64,000 nt of DNA from Enemella dayhoffiae (GCF_002250625.1 NZ_NMVQ01000023.1:248001-312000); one strand, 5' to 3'. Shown: positions 53,255 through 63,057, numbered from the stretch's first letter. A program made the numbers and translations. The notes: generated by a model from the letters alone, not told the origin.

Positions 53255-54059
53255 CCGAACCACCCAACACCCTGCTCCGCGACCGGCTCATCGTCACCGG
53301 GAGCGCCGTCGTCTGGCTCGTCGGCACCCTGCTCGGGCTCGGCCTGGTCGGCGGCTCCTCGGTGTCGGCGCAGGGCAACGGGCTGTTCAGCGACCACGCC
53401 ACCCTGATCGCCCCACACGGTCCCGCCTTCTCCATCTGGTCGGCGATCTACCTCGGCCTGGCCGGCTACGTGCTCTGGCAGTGGCTGCCCGGGACCGCGC
53501 GCCAGCCCTGGGCCGGGCGTACCAGGATCCCCGCCGCGGCAACCCTTGCCCTGAACGGGGTCTGGCTGCTCGTGGTGCAGGCGCAGTGGGTGGGGGCAGC
53601 GTGCTGGTGATCGCCCTGCTGGTCGCCGCGCTCGGCTGGCTGCACCGCCGCACCCGCGACCTGCCCGACGCCGGTTGGGGCGCCCGGGTCTGGGTGCAGC
53701 TCACCTTCGGGCTCTACCTGGGCTGGGTGTGCGTGGCGACCTGCGCCAACGTGGCGCTCGCGCTGGTCGGCTCCGGCGTACCCGCTGCCGGCGCTCTGGC
53801 GACCGTGCTCACCCTCGTCGTCCTGCTGGTCGTGCTCGCCGTGTTCGCCGTCACCGCCGGCCGGCTGCTCACCCACCGCTGGAGCGTTCTCGCGGTGGCC
53901 GCGGCGATCGCCTGGGGGCTCGGCTGGGCGGCCTTCGCCCGGTACGCCGGGGAGTTGCGCTCGATCCCCGTCACCTGGGTGGCCGCGCTGGTGGCGCTGC
54001 TGGTGCTGGTGCTGGCGGCGCTGCGCAGCGTACGCCTCAGCCGCCCAGCAACGCGCTGA
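53251..54059 (+). pseudogene. TspO/MBR-like membrane protein, frameshifted at a G run
   Basis: The first reading frame gives a start (GTG 53251, overlapping the proB stop), a membrane helix and HGPAFSIWSAIYLGLAGYVLWQ, a mark of the tryptophan-rich sensory/TspO family, then stops after VQAQWVGAACW. The second frame continues naturally as GGSVLVIALLVAALGWLHRRT with four further helices to 54059. Adding one G to the run at 53592-53596 restores a ~269-residue protein. This is either a true frameshift (possibly slippage-prone) or a homopolymer assembly error. The 3' end overlaps the convergent aminotransferase by 23 bases. Confidence 0.75.
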
Positions 54060-55304
54060 GCGCGGCCCGCAGCTCGGCCAGGTTCTGCCGCACCCACGGC
54101 AGCCCCAGCGGATGATCGGAGTCGATCGCCTGCTGACGTTCGGCCGGCGTACGCCCGAACAGCATCGAGGTGGCCAGCCGCAACGTCAGCCGCTCCGGTG
54201 CGTCGCCGAAGGCGACCCCGGGCAGGGTGGCGATGCCGTACCGCTCCAGCAGGGTTGTGGCCAGCGAGGCGGAGTCGGTGACGCCCGCCTCCTGCAGCCG
54301 CTCGCGGTGCGCCTCGAAGTCGGGATAGAGATAGAACCCGCCGCCCGCCGGCACGTGGCGTACGCCCAACTCGGCCAGGCAGGCGGCGACCCCGCCGACG
54401 ATCGCACCGTGCAACCGGGCGCTGTCGCGGAACCGCCCGCGTACCTCCGGCGGTTCCCGAACGCCCAGGTCGCGGCCCGCTGGACCGGCATCGGCGGCAC
54501 CGACCAGATCTCGCTGGCCAGGTTGAGCACCGCGGCCCGCGTGTGCCACCCGAACTCGTTGTCGGGGACGGCCAGCACCCCGATCCGCCAGCCGCCGACG
54601 GCCAGGTTCTTGCTCAACCCGCAGGTCACGAAGGTTCGCCCGCTCACCAGCTCGGCCGGGCCGACCACCCGGCGGTCCGGGTCGTGGACCAGGTCGCGAT
54701 AGATCTCGTCGCTGATCAGCGGCAGGTCGTGTTCCTCGGCCACCCGGGACAACTCGGCGATCGTGTCCGGATCGGCCACCGCACCGGTGGGGTTGTCGAC
54801 CAGCGTGAGCAGCACGCTGAACGGCGGACGACCATCGGTCCGGGCGTGTTCGCGGGCCAGCTCGGCGATCCGGGTGGGATCTGGTACGCCGCCCTGACCG
54901 GGCCTGGGGTCGACCCAGATCACTGCCAGGCCGGTGATCCGGGCCTGGGCTGCATAGCTGACCCAGCTGGGCCGAGGTAGCACCACCGGCAGATCGAGGG
55001 TCCGCAGCAGCGCGAACAGCAACGGTTTGCTGCCCGGCCCGGCGACCACCGTGTCCGCGGTGGCCCGACAGCCGCGCCGACCCAGATAACCGGCTGCGGC
55101 CTCGCGCAGCTCGACGGTGCCGGCCACCGGGCCGTAACCGCCCTCGGCGGCCGCCTCGGCCAACTTCTGCTGGAGCTCCGGCAGCACCGGCACGTTCGCC
55201 TCGCCGAAGCCCAACGGCACGACCGGCAGCCCGGCCCGGCGCCGCCGGTCGATCTCCTCGTTGATGGCCAGGGTGGGGGACAGCCCGTCGAGTCGTGTCG
55301 TCAC
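54037..55304 (-). pseudogene. PLP-dependent class I/II aminotransferase, frameshifted near 54456
   Basis: The N-terminal ~280 residues lie in one frame: TRLDGLSPTLAINEEIDRRR, VVLPRPSWVSYAAQ, LVDNPTGAVADPDTI, ISDEIYRDLVHDPD, and the PLP-Lys loop TCGLSKNLAVGGWRIG. The rest continues in another frame from REPPEVRGRFRDSARLHGAI through GGGFYLYPDFEAHRERLQ to ALSALLGG. Restoring one G in the minus-strand GGG at 54458-54456 joins them into a ~422-residue enzyme. Start GTG 55304 fits the family N-terminus. Probable amino acid:2-oxoacid aminotransferase (aspartate aminotransferase superfamily); substrate unknown. Confidence 0.75.
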
Positions 55305-55346
55305 CCTCCCCAGTCTGGTCGATGCGGGCCGGGATTCCACCGAACA

Positions 55347-55434
55347 AGACAACTTGTCTCGCGGAGGCGTACAACAATGCACCCATTGCCCAGCCCGCTG
55401 GCCGGTTGACCCAATCGTGACCAACGAATTCGTT
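55347..55434 (+). promoter_or_regulatory. Palindromes upstream of the ABC transporter operon
   Basis: AGACAA-C-TTGTCT (55347-55359) is a perfect 13-bp dyad, and AACGAATTCGTT (55423-55434) a perfect 12-bp palindrome, flanking TTGACC (55406-55411). They lie in the 219-base gap between the aminotransferase and the ABC operon. They look like repressor sites; the regulator is not in the window. Confidence 0.45.
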
Positions 55435-55523
55435 CCGGCCCGGGCAGTGCTGCGCTACTGTCGGGCCAGCCCAAACCCGGGCAGCGAGGTCACGACCCGT
55501 TTCACTCCAACGAGGTAGGAACT

Positions 55524-57209
55524 GTGCAGAAACTCAATCTTCGTCGGGCCATCGCGGCCGTCGGCGTACTCGCGCTGACCGTGGGCATGGGCGCCTGCGC
55601 GGAGAGCAAGCGCGAAGGAAACAGCGGTAGCGGCGGCACCGGCGGGAGCGGCAACGACACGTTCATCTTCGCCGGCTCCTCCGACCCGGTGATGATGGAC
55701 CCGGCCTTCGCCTCCGACGGTGAGTCGTTCCGCATCTCGCGCCAGCTGTTCGAGGGCCTGGTCTCGGTCAAGCCCGGCACCACCGAACTCGAGCCGCTGC
55801 TCGCCACCAAGTGGCAGTCGGCCGGCGATGGCAAGTCACACACGTTCACCCTGAAGACCGGGGTCAAGTTCCACGACGGCACGGATTTCAATGCCGCCGC
55901 CGTGTGCGCCAACTTCGACCGCTGGGCCAACTGGAAGGGCCTGAACCAGAACGAGAACATCTCGTACTACTACGGCAAGCTCTTCCAGGGCTTCAAGACC
56001 CCCGAGGCCGGCGGCACCCCGGGCATCTACGACGGCTGCGAGGCGAAGTCCGACTCCGAGGTCACGATCAAGCTGAACAAGCCGTTCGCTGCGTTCATCG
56101 ACGCGATGACCCTGCCCGCGTTCGCGATGCAGAGCCCGGCCGCGATGAAGCAGTACAACGCCGACGACGTGCAGGGTGACGCCAAGGACCCGCGCTTCTC
56201 GGCGTACGCCACCCAGCACCCGACCGGCACCGGGCCGTTCAAGTTCGCCAAGTGGGACCGCGGCCAGCAGGTCGTGCTCGAGCGCAACGACGCCTATCAC
56301 GGTGAGAAGGCGAAGGTGTCCAAGGCGATCGTGCGGATCATCTCCGACCCGAAGGCGCGCACCCAGGAACTGGTGGCCGGCAACATCGACGGCTACGACC
56401 TGGTCTCCCCGGCGGATATCCAACCGCTGAAGGAAAAGGGCCTGCAGGTGATGCAGCGCCAGCCGTTCACCATCTTCTACCTCGCCTTCAACCAGGCCAC
56501 CCCCGCGCTGCAGGACAAGAAGGTGCGCGAGGCACTCTCCTACGCGATCGACAAGGATGCGCTGGTCAAGCAGAGCCTGCCCGAAGGCACCAAGACGGCG
56601 ATCGAGTTCATGCCGGACAACGTGGTCGGTTACAACCCCAGCGTGACCCCGTACAAGTACGACCCGGAGAAGGCCAAGCAGCTGCTCAAGGAGGCCGGCC
56701 AGGAGAACCTGACCCTGAAGTTCGCCTATCCCACTGGGGTTTCCCGGCCCTACATGCCGACCCCGGAGAACTCGTTCGTCACCATCAAGGGCCAGCTGGA
56801 GAAGGTCGGCGTCAAGGTCGAACCGGTGACCGCCAAGTGGAGCCCGGACTACCTGGACATGACCCGCAAGCCCGAGGGCGTGGCCAAGCGCGACATCCAC
56901 TTCCTCGGCTGGACCGGTGACTACAACGACCCCGACAACTTCGTCGGCGTCTTCTTCGGCAAGAAGGGCCTCGAGTGGGGCTTCGACAACCCGGAGTTGT
57001 TCAAGGCCCTGCAGGACGCGCGTCAGCTGCCCACCAAGGAGGCGCAGGCCGAGGCGTACAAGAAGATCAACGCGCAGATCGCCGACTTCGTGCCCGGGGT
57101 GCCGCTGGCGCACCCGGCCCCGTCGCTGGCGTTCGGCAAGGGTGTGAAGGGATACACCCCGAGCCCCGTGCAGGACGAGGTCTGGAACACCGTCACCGTC
57201 CAGCGTTGA
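55524..57209 (+). CDS. ABC transporter solute-binding lipoprotein (family 5, peptide/nickel type)
   Basis: A 561-residue extracellular binding protein. The signal sequence RRAIAAVGVLALTVGMGACAES ends in a lipobox-like GMGAC, so Cys26 is the likely lipid anchor. The SBP_bac_5 fold follows: DPVMMDPAFASDGESFRISR, TFTLKTGVKFHDGTDFNAA, GTGPFKFAKWDRGQQVVLER, and LSYAIDKDALVKQ. It captures oligopeptides or similar cargo for the permease encoded next. GTG 55524 has GAGGTAGGA upstream. A strong hairpin (57237-57267) separates it from the permease genes. Confidence 0.9.
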   Translation: MQKLNLRRAIAAVGVLALTVGMGACAESKREGNSGSGGTGGSGNDTFIFAGSSDPVMMDPAFASDGESFRISRQLFEGLVSVKPGTTELEPLLATKWQSAGDGKSHTFTLKTGVKFHDGTDFNAAAVCANFDRWANWKGLNQNENISYYYGKLFQGFKTPEAGGTPGIYDGCEAKSDSEVTIKLNKPFAAFIDAMTLPAFAMQSPAAMKQYNADDVQGDAKDPRFSAYATQHPTGTGPFKFAKWDRGQQVVLERNDAYHGEKAKVSKAIVRIISDPKARTQELVAGNIDGYDLVSPADIQPLKEKGLQVMQRQPFTIFYLAFNQATPALQDKKVREALSYAIDKDALVKQSLPEGTKTAIEFMPDNVVGYNPSVTPYKYDPEKAKQLLKEAGQENLTLKFAYPTGVSRPYMPTPENSFVTIKGQLEKVGVKVEPVTAKWSPDYLDMTRKPEGVAKRDIHFLGWTGDYNDPDNFVGVFFGKKGLEWGFDNPELFKALQDARQLPTKEAQAEAYKKINAQIADFVPGVPLAHPAPSLAFGKGVKGYTPSPVQDEVWNTVTVQR

Positions 57210-57236
57210 TCCTGTCCCTACAGTGAATCGCCCAGC

Positions 57237-57267
57237 CGTGGATGGGGTCCGACCGACCCCATCCGCG
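57237..57267 (+). terminator. Intra-operon hairpin after the binding-protein gene
   Basis: CGTGGATGGGGTC (57237-57249) pairs with GACCCCATCCGCG (57255-57267): a 13-bp stem with one T-G pair and a 5-nt loop. No T-tract, and the permease ATG is only 20 bases on, so it more likely acts as a partial terminator or 3'-end stabiliser that raises binding-protein levels. Confidence 0.6.
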
Positions 57268-57287
57268 GCCGCGTGTGAGGACCACCC

Positions 57288-58310
57288 ATGCTGAGATTCG
57301 TCGTCCGGCGGCTGCTGCTCATGGTGCCCGTGCTGATCGGGCTGAGCGTGCTGCTGTTCGCCTGGTTGCGTGCCCTGCCAGGAGATCCGGCCTCGGCGCT
57401 GCTCGGGGACAAGGCCACCCCCGAGGCGGTGGCCCGGATCAACGCGCAGTATGGCTTCGATCAGCCGCTGCCGGTGCAGTATGTGAAGTATGTCAGTCAG
57501 CTGATCCAGGGCGACTTCGGCAACTCGCCGCGCACCGGTCAGCCGGTGGTCGGCACGTTCATCGAACGGTTCCCCGCAACGATCGAGCTTTCCGTTGCCG
57601 CGCTGCTGTTCGCGCTGGTGGTCGGCATCCCGCTCGGCTATTTCGCGGCCAAGCGGGCCGGCGGCATCCTCGACACGATCGCGGTCACCAACTCCCTGAT
57701 CGGGGTGGTGATCCCGGTGTTCGTGCTCGCCTATCTGTTGAAGGTGATTTTTGCGATCGGCATTCCCGGGTTGGAGTTCCTGGCGATCCTGCCCACCTCC
57801 GGTCGTCAGAACGTACGCCTCGAGGCGACCCACATCACCAACCTGTATGTCCTGGACGGGTTGATGACCCGCGAGTTCGACGCGGCCTGGGACGCGATCA
57901 AGCACCTGATCCTGCCCGGCATCGCGCTCGGTTCCATCCCGCTCGCCGCCGTGACCCGGATGACCCGGGCCTCGGTGCTCGACGTGCTGGGCGAGGACTA
58001 CGTGCGCACCGCCACCGCCAAGGGTCTCGCCCAGGGGCTGATCAACCGTCGGCACGTGCTGAAGAACGCGATGCTGCCGATCATCACCACGATCGGTCTG
58101 CAGACCGGGCACCTGCTCTCCGGGGCCGTGCTGACCGAGGGCGTGTTCGCGTTCAACGGCATCGGCTCCTATCTGTTCGAGGCGATCTCGTCGCTGGATT
58201 ATGCGGTGCTGCAGGGGTTCATCCTGTTCATCGCGATCATCTACGCCCTGGTCAACCTGCTGGTCGACCTGCTCTATGGGGTGTTCGACCCGAGGATGCG
58301 TGCGTCATGA
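57288..58310 (+). CDS. ABC transporter permease, DppB type
   Basis: A 340-residue inner-membrane protein with six helices. It begins LRFVVRRLLLMVPVLIGLSVLLF, includes RALPGDPASALLGDKATPEA, and has the EAA loop DYVRTATAKGLAQGLINRRHVLKNAMLP that contacts the ATPases. The stop overlaps the next start (ATGA). The cytoplasmic/periplasmic loop before the EAA region carries an insertion (RQNVRLEATHITNLYVLDGL) common to this subfamily. Works with the binding protein upstream to import peptide-like substrates. Confidence 0.92.
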   Translation: MLRFVVRRLLLMVPVLIGLSVLLFAWLRALPGDPASALLGDKATPEAVARINAQYGFDQPLPVQYVKYVSQLIQGDFGNSPRTGQPVVGTFIERFPATIELSVAALLFALVVGIPLGYFAAKRAGGILDTIAVTNSLIGVVIPVFVLAYLLKVIFAIGIPGLEFLAILPTSGRQNVRLEATHITNLYVLDGLMTREFDAAWDAIKHLILPGIALGSIPLAAVTRMTRASVLDVLGEDYVRTATAKGLAQGLINRRHVLKNAMLPIITTIGLQTGHLLSGAVLTEGVFAFNGIGSYLFEAISSLDYAVLQGFILFIAIIYALVNLLVDLLYGVFDPRMRAS

Positions 58311-59299
58311 CCGACACCCCGAAGCAGGAGCACGCCACAGCCGCCGACGAGCTGGCCGCGCTGAGCACCGACGTTGCCGACCGCCGCCCGCAGGCGCTGA
58401 TCGACGCGATGGGCCCGCAGACCGAGAGCCAGGAGACCGGCACCAGCCTGTGGGCGGGCGCCCTCCAGCGGCTGCGCCGCAACCCGTCGGCGATCATCGG
58501 CGGAATCATCGTCGTGGCGTTCATCGCGGTCGCGCTGCTGGCCCCGCTGCTCGCCCCCTACAAGCCGTCCACCACCGAGTGGGCCAACGAGATCACCCCG
58601 TCCACGCTGCCCGACTTCAGCCCCGAACACCCGCTGGGCCTGGACTCCTTCGGCTCGGATTTCCTGACCCAGTTGATCTATGGCGCCCGGCAGTCGCTGA
58701 TCATCGGCGTCGTCTCCACCCTGCTCGGGCTGGCCGGTGGTGCGCTGGTCGGCGGGCTCGCCGGCGCCTTCGGCGGGTGGGTGGACACCCTGGTGATGCG
58801 GTTCGTGGACATCCTGCTGTCCATCCCCGCGCTGCTGCTGGCGGTGTCGGTGGCGGCGGTGATGGGTCGGCGCCCCGAGGCGTTGATGGTGGCGATCGCG
58901 GCCGCCCAGGTGCCGGTGTTCGCCCGGCTGCTGCGCGCCTCGATGCTGAAACAGCGCGGCCAGGACTATGTGCTGGCCTCCACCTCGCTGGGGCTGCGGC
59001 ACCGGACCGTGGTGATGAGCCACATCCTGCCCAACTCGCTGGGCCCGGTGATCGTGCAGGCGACGCTGATGCTGGCTACCGCGATCATCGAGGTCGCGGC
59101 GCTGTCCTACCTGGGGTTGGGCGCCCCCGACCCGACCGTCGCCGAATGGGGCCGGATGCTGGTCAAGGCGCAGGAGCGGCTCGAGTCCGACCCCCACCTG
59201 ACCCTGCTGCCCGGCCTGTGCATCGCGGTCACCGCGCTCGGCTTCACCCTGCTCGGTGAGGCGCTGCGCGAGGCCCTCGACCCGAAGACCCGACGATGA
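58307..59299 (+). CDS. ABC transporter permease, DppC type
   Basis: A 330-residue permease with an ~50-residue hydrophilic N-terminus and six helices (first NPSAIIGGIIVVAFIAVALLAPL). HPLGLDSFGSDFLTQLIYGARQSL and the EAA loop DYVLASTSLGLRHRTVVMSHILPN are family marks. It overlaps both neighbours by four bases (ATGA), so the permease and ATPase genes are translationally linked. Pairs with the DppB-type subunit. Confidence 0.92.
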   Translation: MTDTPKQEHATAADELAALSTDVADRRPQALIDAMGPQTESQETGTSLWAGALQRLRRNPSAIIGGIIVVAFIAVALLAPLLAPYKPSTTEWANEITPSTLPDFSPEHPLGLDSFGSDFLTQLIYGARQSLIIGVVSTLLGLAGGALVGGLAGAFGGWVDTLVMRFVDILLSIPALLLAVSVAAVMGRRPEALMVAIAAAQVPVFARLLRASMLKQRGQDYVLASTSLGLRHRTVVMSHILPNSLGPVIVQATLMLATAIIEVAALSYLGLGAPDPTVAEWGRMLVKAQERLESDPHLTLLPGLCIAVTALGFTLLGEALREALDPKTRR

Positions 59300-60369
59300 C
59301 CGGCCCCGAGGAGCAGGAGGTGGACAACCCGATGGCGACCGAGAAACCCACCAGGGCGGGTAAACAGCGCGCCGAGGTGCTGCTCGACGTGAAGGACCTG
59401 CGGGTCAGTTTCGGCCGCCGCGGGCAGACCCCGTTCGTCGCCGTGGACGGGGTTTCCTTCGACGTGCGCCCCGGCGAGGTGGTCGGCATCGTCGGTGAAT
59501 CCGGCTCCGGCAAGTCGGTGTCCTCGATGGCGGTGATGGGGCTGCTGCCGAAGCGTGGGGTGAAGATCTCCGGCGAGGCCAACTATCGCGGCCGTAACCT
59601 GCTCACCATGCCCGGCCGGGAGCTGAACCGGCTCCGCGGCAAGGAACTGGCGATGGTGTTCCAGGACCCGATGAGCTCGCTCAACCCGGTCGTCACGGTC
59701 GGCACCCAGATCACCGAGGTGCTGCACGCGCACCAGAAGATCTCCAGCCAGGACGCCAAGAACGAGGCGATCGACCTGCTCGACCGCTGCGGCATCCCCG
59801 ATCCGGCGCGCCGGTTCACCGAATATCCGCACCAGCTCTCCGGCGGCATGCGGCAGCGGGCGCTGATCGCGGTTTCCCTGGCCTGCAAGCCGAAGCTGCT
59901 GATCTGCGACGAGCCGACCACCGCGCTGGATGTGACCATCCAGGCGCAGGTGCTGGAACTGCTCGCCGAGCTGGTCCGCGATATGGGCACGGCGATGATC
60001 ATGATCACCCACGACCTGGGCGTGGTGGCCGGGCTGTGCGACCAGGTGAACGTGATGTATGCCGGGCGGATCGTCGAGTACGCCCCGCGCAAGGACCTGT
60101 TCGCCCATCCGCGGCATCGCTACACCGAGGGACTGCTGTCGTCGATCCCGCGGCTGGACGCGCCGCGCGGTGAACCGTTGACCCCGATCCCGGGCACCCC
60201 GCGGGACACCATCAGCTGGTCCAAGGCGTGCGCGTTCGCCCCGCGCTGCCGCCACGTCACCGACGCGTGTGTGACCGCCGACATCGAGTTGACGGAGATG
60301 GGGTTCGAGCATCGGGTGCGGTGCGTCCATCCGGCCGAGGTGGCCGAAACCCAGGAGGTGCTGCGATGA
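59296..60369 (+). CDS. ABC transporter ATPase, DppD type
   Basis: A 357-residue nucleotide-binding subunit. Walker A is [20 protein letters not shown], the Q-loop [14 protein letters not shown], the ABC signature [17 protein letters not shown], and Walker [19 protein letters not shown]. The C-terminal oligopeptide/dipeptide domain has a Cys near [17 protein letters not shown] 59296 overlaps the dppC-type stop; the next ATPase also overlaps its stop. An internal ATG at 59332 ([11 protein letters not shown]) is an alternative start. Confidence 0.92.
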   Translation: MTGPEEQEVDNPMATEKPTRAGKQRAEVLLDVKDLRVSFGRRGQTPFVAVDGVSFDVRPGEVVGIVGESGSGKSVSSMAVMGLLPKRGVKISGEANYRGRNLLTMPGRELNRLRGKELAMVFQDPMSSLNPVVTVGTQITEVLHAHQKISSQDAKNEAIDLLDRCGIPDPARRFTEYPHQLSGGMRQRALIAVSLACKPKLLICDEPTTALDVTIQAQVLELLAELVRDMGTAMIMITHDLGVVAGLCDQVNVMYAGRIVEYAPRKDLFAHPRHRYTEGLLSSIPRLDAPRGEPLTPIPGTPRDTISWSKACAFAPRCRHVTDACVTADIELTEMGFEHRVRCVHPAEVAETQEVLR

Positions 60370-61442
60370 CCGACGACCTGCTGGTGGTGGAAGACCTGAA
60401 GGTGCACTACCCGATCCGCCGCGGGCTGGTGTTCGACCGCACCGTCGGGCACGTCAAGGCCGTCGACGGGGTCGACCTGCGGATCCCGCGGGGGCGTACC
60501 TATGGGCTGGTGGGGGAGTCCGGCTGCGGCAAGTCCACCCTGGGTCGGGCACTGCTCCGGCTGGAGGACACCGCCGGCGGCAGCATCTCCTTCGACGGCA
60601 CGGACATCACGGCGTTGAAGGGGGAGACCCTGCGCAGGCTGCGGCGGCGGATGCAGATGGTGTTCCAGGATCCGATGTCCTCGCTCGATCCGCGCCAGTC
60701 GATCCAGTCGCTGCTGCTCGAACCGCTGAAGGTGCACGGGCTTTCGGAGCAGGACACCGAGGAGTTCGGCAAGAACTCCGACAAGGCATACCTCGCCAAG
60801 GCCGTGCAGATGCTGGAGCTGGTCGGGATGCCGCGCTCGGCGCTGGCGAAATATCCGCACGAGTTCTCGGGCGGGCAGCGGCAGCGGATCGGGATCGCCC
60901 GCGCGGTCATCCTGAACCCCGAGCTGGTGATCGCCGACGAGCCGGTGTCGGCGCTGGACGTGTCGGTGCAGGCGCAGGTGATCAACCTGCTGGAGCGGCT
61001 GCAGGAGATGTTCGGGCTGACCTATGTGGTGATCGCCCATGACCTGGCCGTGGTGCGCCACATCTCCGACTCGATCGGGGTGATGTACCTGGGTCGGCTG
61101 GTCGAGGAGGCGCCCTCGGACGACCTGTATGCCGAACCGCTGCACCCCTACACGATCGCGCTGATGTCGGCCATCCCGGTGCCGGATCCGGAGGTGGAGG
61201 ACGGCCGCGAGCGGATCCTGCTCACCGGCGATCTGCCTTCGCCGGCCAATCCGCCGGCCGGCTGCCGCTTCCACACCCGATGCCCGTGGCGGCAGGAGAC
61301 CCGGTGCGATTCCGAGGTGCCCGAGCTGCGCGAGGTACGCCCCGGTCGCCGGGTCGCCTGCCACTACGTGGAGCAGATCGTCTCCGGCGAGATCAGGCCC
61401 CGGGACGGTCAGGTCGCAGAGCCGCTGGAACACCGGGGCTGA
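60366..61442 (+). CDS. ABC transporter ATPase, DppF type
   Basis: A 358-residue nucleotide-binding subunit. Walker A is [20 protein letters not shown], the Q-loop [17 protein letters not shown], the signature [16 protein letters not shown], and Walker [19 protein letters not shown]. The C-terminal Cys cluster ([19 protein letters not shown]) is typical of peptide ABC ATPases and may bind an iron-sulfur cluster or metal. It closes the five-gene operon. A possible small antisense-strand gene overlaps its end. Confidence 0.92.
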   Translation: MTDDLLVVEDLKVHYPIRRGLVFDRTVGHVKAVDGVDLRIPRGRTYGLVGESGCGKSTLGRALLRLEDTAGGSISFDGTDITALKGETLRRLRRRMQMVFQDPMSSLDPRQSIQSLLLEPLKVHGLSEQDTEEFGKNSDKAYLAKAVQMLELVGMPRSALAKYPHEFSGGQRQRIGIARAVILNPELVIADEPVSALDVSVQAQVINLLERLQEMFGLTYVVIAHDLAVVRHISDSIGVMYLGRLVEEAPSDDLYAEPLHPYTIALMSAIPVPDPEVEDGRERILLTGDLPSPANPPAGCRFHTRCPWRQETRCDSEVPELREVRPGRRVACHYVEQIVSGEIRPRDGQVAEPLEHRG

Positions 61443-61555
61443 CTTCCGCGGCGGGCCCGGTACGCCGGAGCAGCCACCACGACAGTGGCCGCCACCCCGA
61501 CCGTCAACACCGCGAGTCCGATCACCAGCACGGTTGGTGAGACGAACGAGCGCAA
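61409..61555 (-). CDS. Possible 48-residue single-helix membrane protein
   Basis: A TTG-initiated frame with GAAGGA five bases upstream encodes a short peptide: RSFVSPT, one strong membrane helix ([20 protein letters not shown]), then [11 protein letters not shown] and a short tail, i.e. a basic stop-transfer pattern. It converges with and overlaps the end of the ABC ATPase by 34 bases. No family is recognised, and it could be chance; the hydrophobic pattern and ribosome-binding site make it worth listing. The rest of the gap to proA (61556-61730) shows nothing identifiable. Confidence 0.35.
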   Translation of the reverse strand: MRSFVSPTVLVIGLAVLTVGVAATVVVAAPAYRARRGSQPRCSSGSAT

Positions 61556-61743
61556 TCAAATCCTTCGAGTACCGCAACGGGATTGGTGAGCATGTCGGGT
61601 TCCGGATGAACAGCTGAGCCGAGTGGCTCGATCGAGGCAGCGTATGCCGACCCCAGGACTCGTCCCGGGTCGGCGTACGGCCGATTCCGCAAGGGCCACG
61701 GACAGCCGCAGTGCGGCGGGAATCACGGCGTACGCTGGGCCGC

Positions 61744-62991
61744 ATGGATTTCGCCGAACAGGGGGGCCGAGCCCGCGCCGCCAGCCGGGTGCTCGCCACC
61801 ACCGACCGGGCCACCAAGGACCGCGCCCTGCACGCCATGGCCGACGCCCTGCTCGCCGCCCGCGAGGAGATCCTGACCGCCAACCGCGCGGACACCGACG
61901 CGGCCGAGCAGGCCGGCACCGCCGCCTCGCTGGTCGACCGGTTGCGGCTCACCGGTGCGCGGCTCGAGGGGATGGCTTCCGGCCTGCGGCAGCTGGCCGG
62001 GCTGCCTGACCCGGTCGGCGATGTGGTGCGCGGGTGGACCAACGCCAACGGCGTGGAGGTACGCCAGGTGCGGGTGCCGTTCGGCGTGGTCGCGATCATC
62101 TACGAGGCCCGACCCAACGTCACCGCCGACGCCGGCGGGATCGCGCTGAAGTCGGGCAATGCGGTGCTGCTGCGCGGATCGTCCTCGGCGCTGAATTCCA
62201 ACACCGCCGTGGTTTCTGCGCTGCAGCAGGGACTCACCGACACCGGGCTGCCGGCCGACTGCATCCAACTGGTCACCGGCGGACGCGAGGTGACCGCCGA
62301 GCTGATGGCCGCCCGCGGCGTGGTCGACGTGCTGATCCCGCGCGGTGGTGCGGGGCTGATCAACGCGGTGGTGGAGGGCGCGAAAGTGCCGGTGATCGAG
62401 ACCGGCACCGGCAACTGCCACCTGTTCGTCGACGCCGATGCCGATCAGGAGCAGGCCCTGCGAATCCTGCTGAACGCCAAGGTGCAGCGCCCCAGCGTGT
62501 GCAACGCGCTGGAAACCCTGCTGGTGCACCAGTCCGTGGCCGAGAGCTTCGTGCCCAAGGCGGTTGCGGCGCTGGGCGAGCACGGGGTCACCGTGCACGC
62601 CGAGACACGGTTCGCGGAGCTGGCCGGCGCCGACCAGGTCGTGCCCGCCATCGACGACGACTTCGAGGGGGAGTGGCTCTCGCTCGACCTGTCGGCGAAG
62701 GTTGTCGACTCCTTGGACGAGGCGCTGGAGCACGTCCGCCGCCACAGCACCGGACACTCGGAGACCATCGTCACCGAGAACCTGGCCAGCGCCCGGCGCT
62801 GGCAGGCCGAGGTGGACGCCGCGGCGGTGCTGGTGAACGCGTCCAGCCGATTCGTGGACGGTGAGGAGTTCGGTTTCGGTGCCGAGATCGGGATCTCCAC
62901 CCAGAAGTTGCACGCCCGCGGGCCGATGGGGCTGCCGGAGATGACGTCGACGAAATATCTGGTCACCGGCACCGGTCAGGTGCGCGGGTGA
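61744..62991 (+). CDS. proA: Gamma-glutamyl phosphate reductase
   Basis: A 415-residue aldehyde-dehydrogenase-fold enzyme for the second step of proline synthesis. [20 protein letters not shown], the [21 protein letters not shown] stretch and the catalytic Cys in [16 protein letters not shown] are present; [20 protein letters not shown] closes the fold. ATG 61744 is chosen because TACGCT (61731-61736) lies 7 bases upstream, leaving no room for the earlier in-frame ATG at 61711. proB lies 8.5 kb upstream, so the two pathway genes are transcribed separately. Confidence 0.95.
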   Translation: MDFAEQGGRARAASRVLATTDRATKDRALHAMADALLAAREEILTANRADTDAAEQAGTAASLVDRLRLTGARLEGMASGLRQLAGLPDPVGDVVRGWTNANGVEVRQVRVPFGVVAIIYEARPNVTADAGGIALKSGNAVLLRGSSSALNSNTAVVSALQQGLTDTGLPADCIQLVTGGREVTAELMAARGVVDVLIPRGGAGLINAVVEGAKVPVIETGTGNCHLFVDADADQEQALRILLNAKVQRPSVCNALETLLVHQSVAESFVPKAVAALGEHGVTVHAETRFAELAGADQVVPAIDDDFEGEWLSLDLSAKVVDSLDEALEHVRRHSTGHSETIVTENLASARRWQAEVDAAAVLVNASSRFVDGEEFGFGAEIGISTQKLHARGPMGLPEMTSTKYLVTGTGQVRG

Positions 62992-63057
62992 GTAACGGCC
63001 CGGTCGCGATCGTGCCGCGGTGCGCGCGAACGGCGGCCGTTCCGGTAGTCTGCGGCC

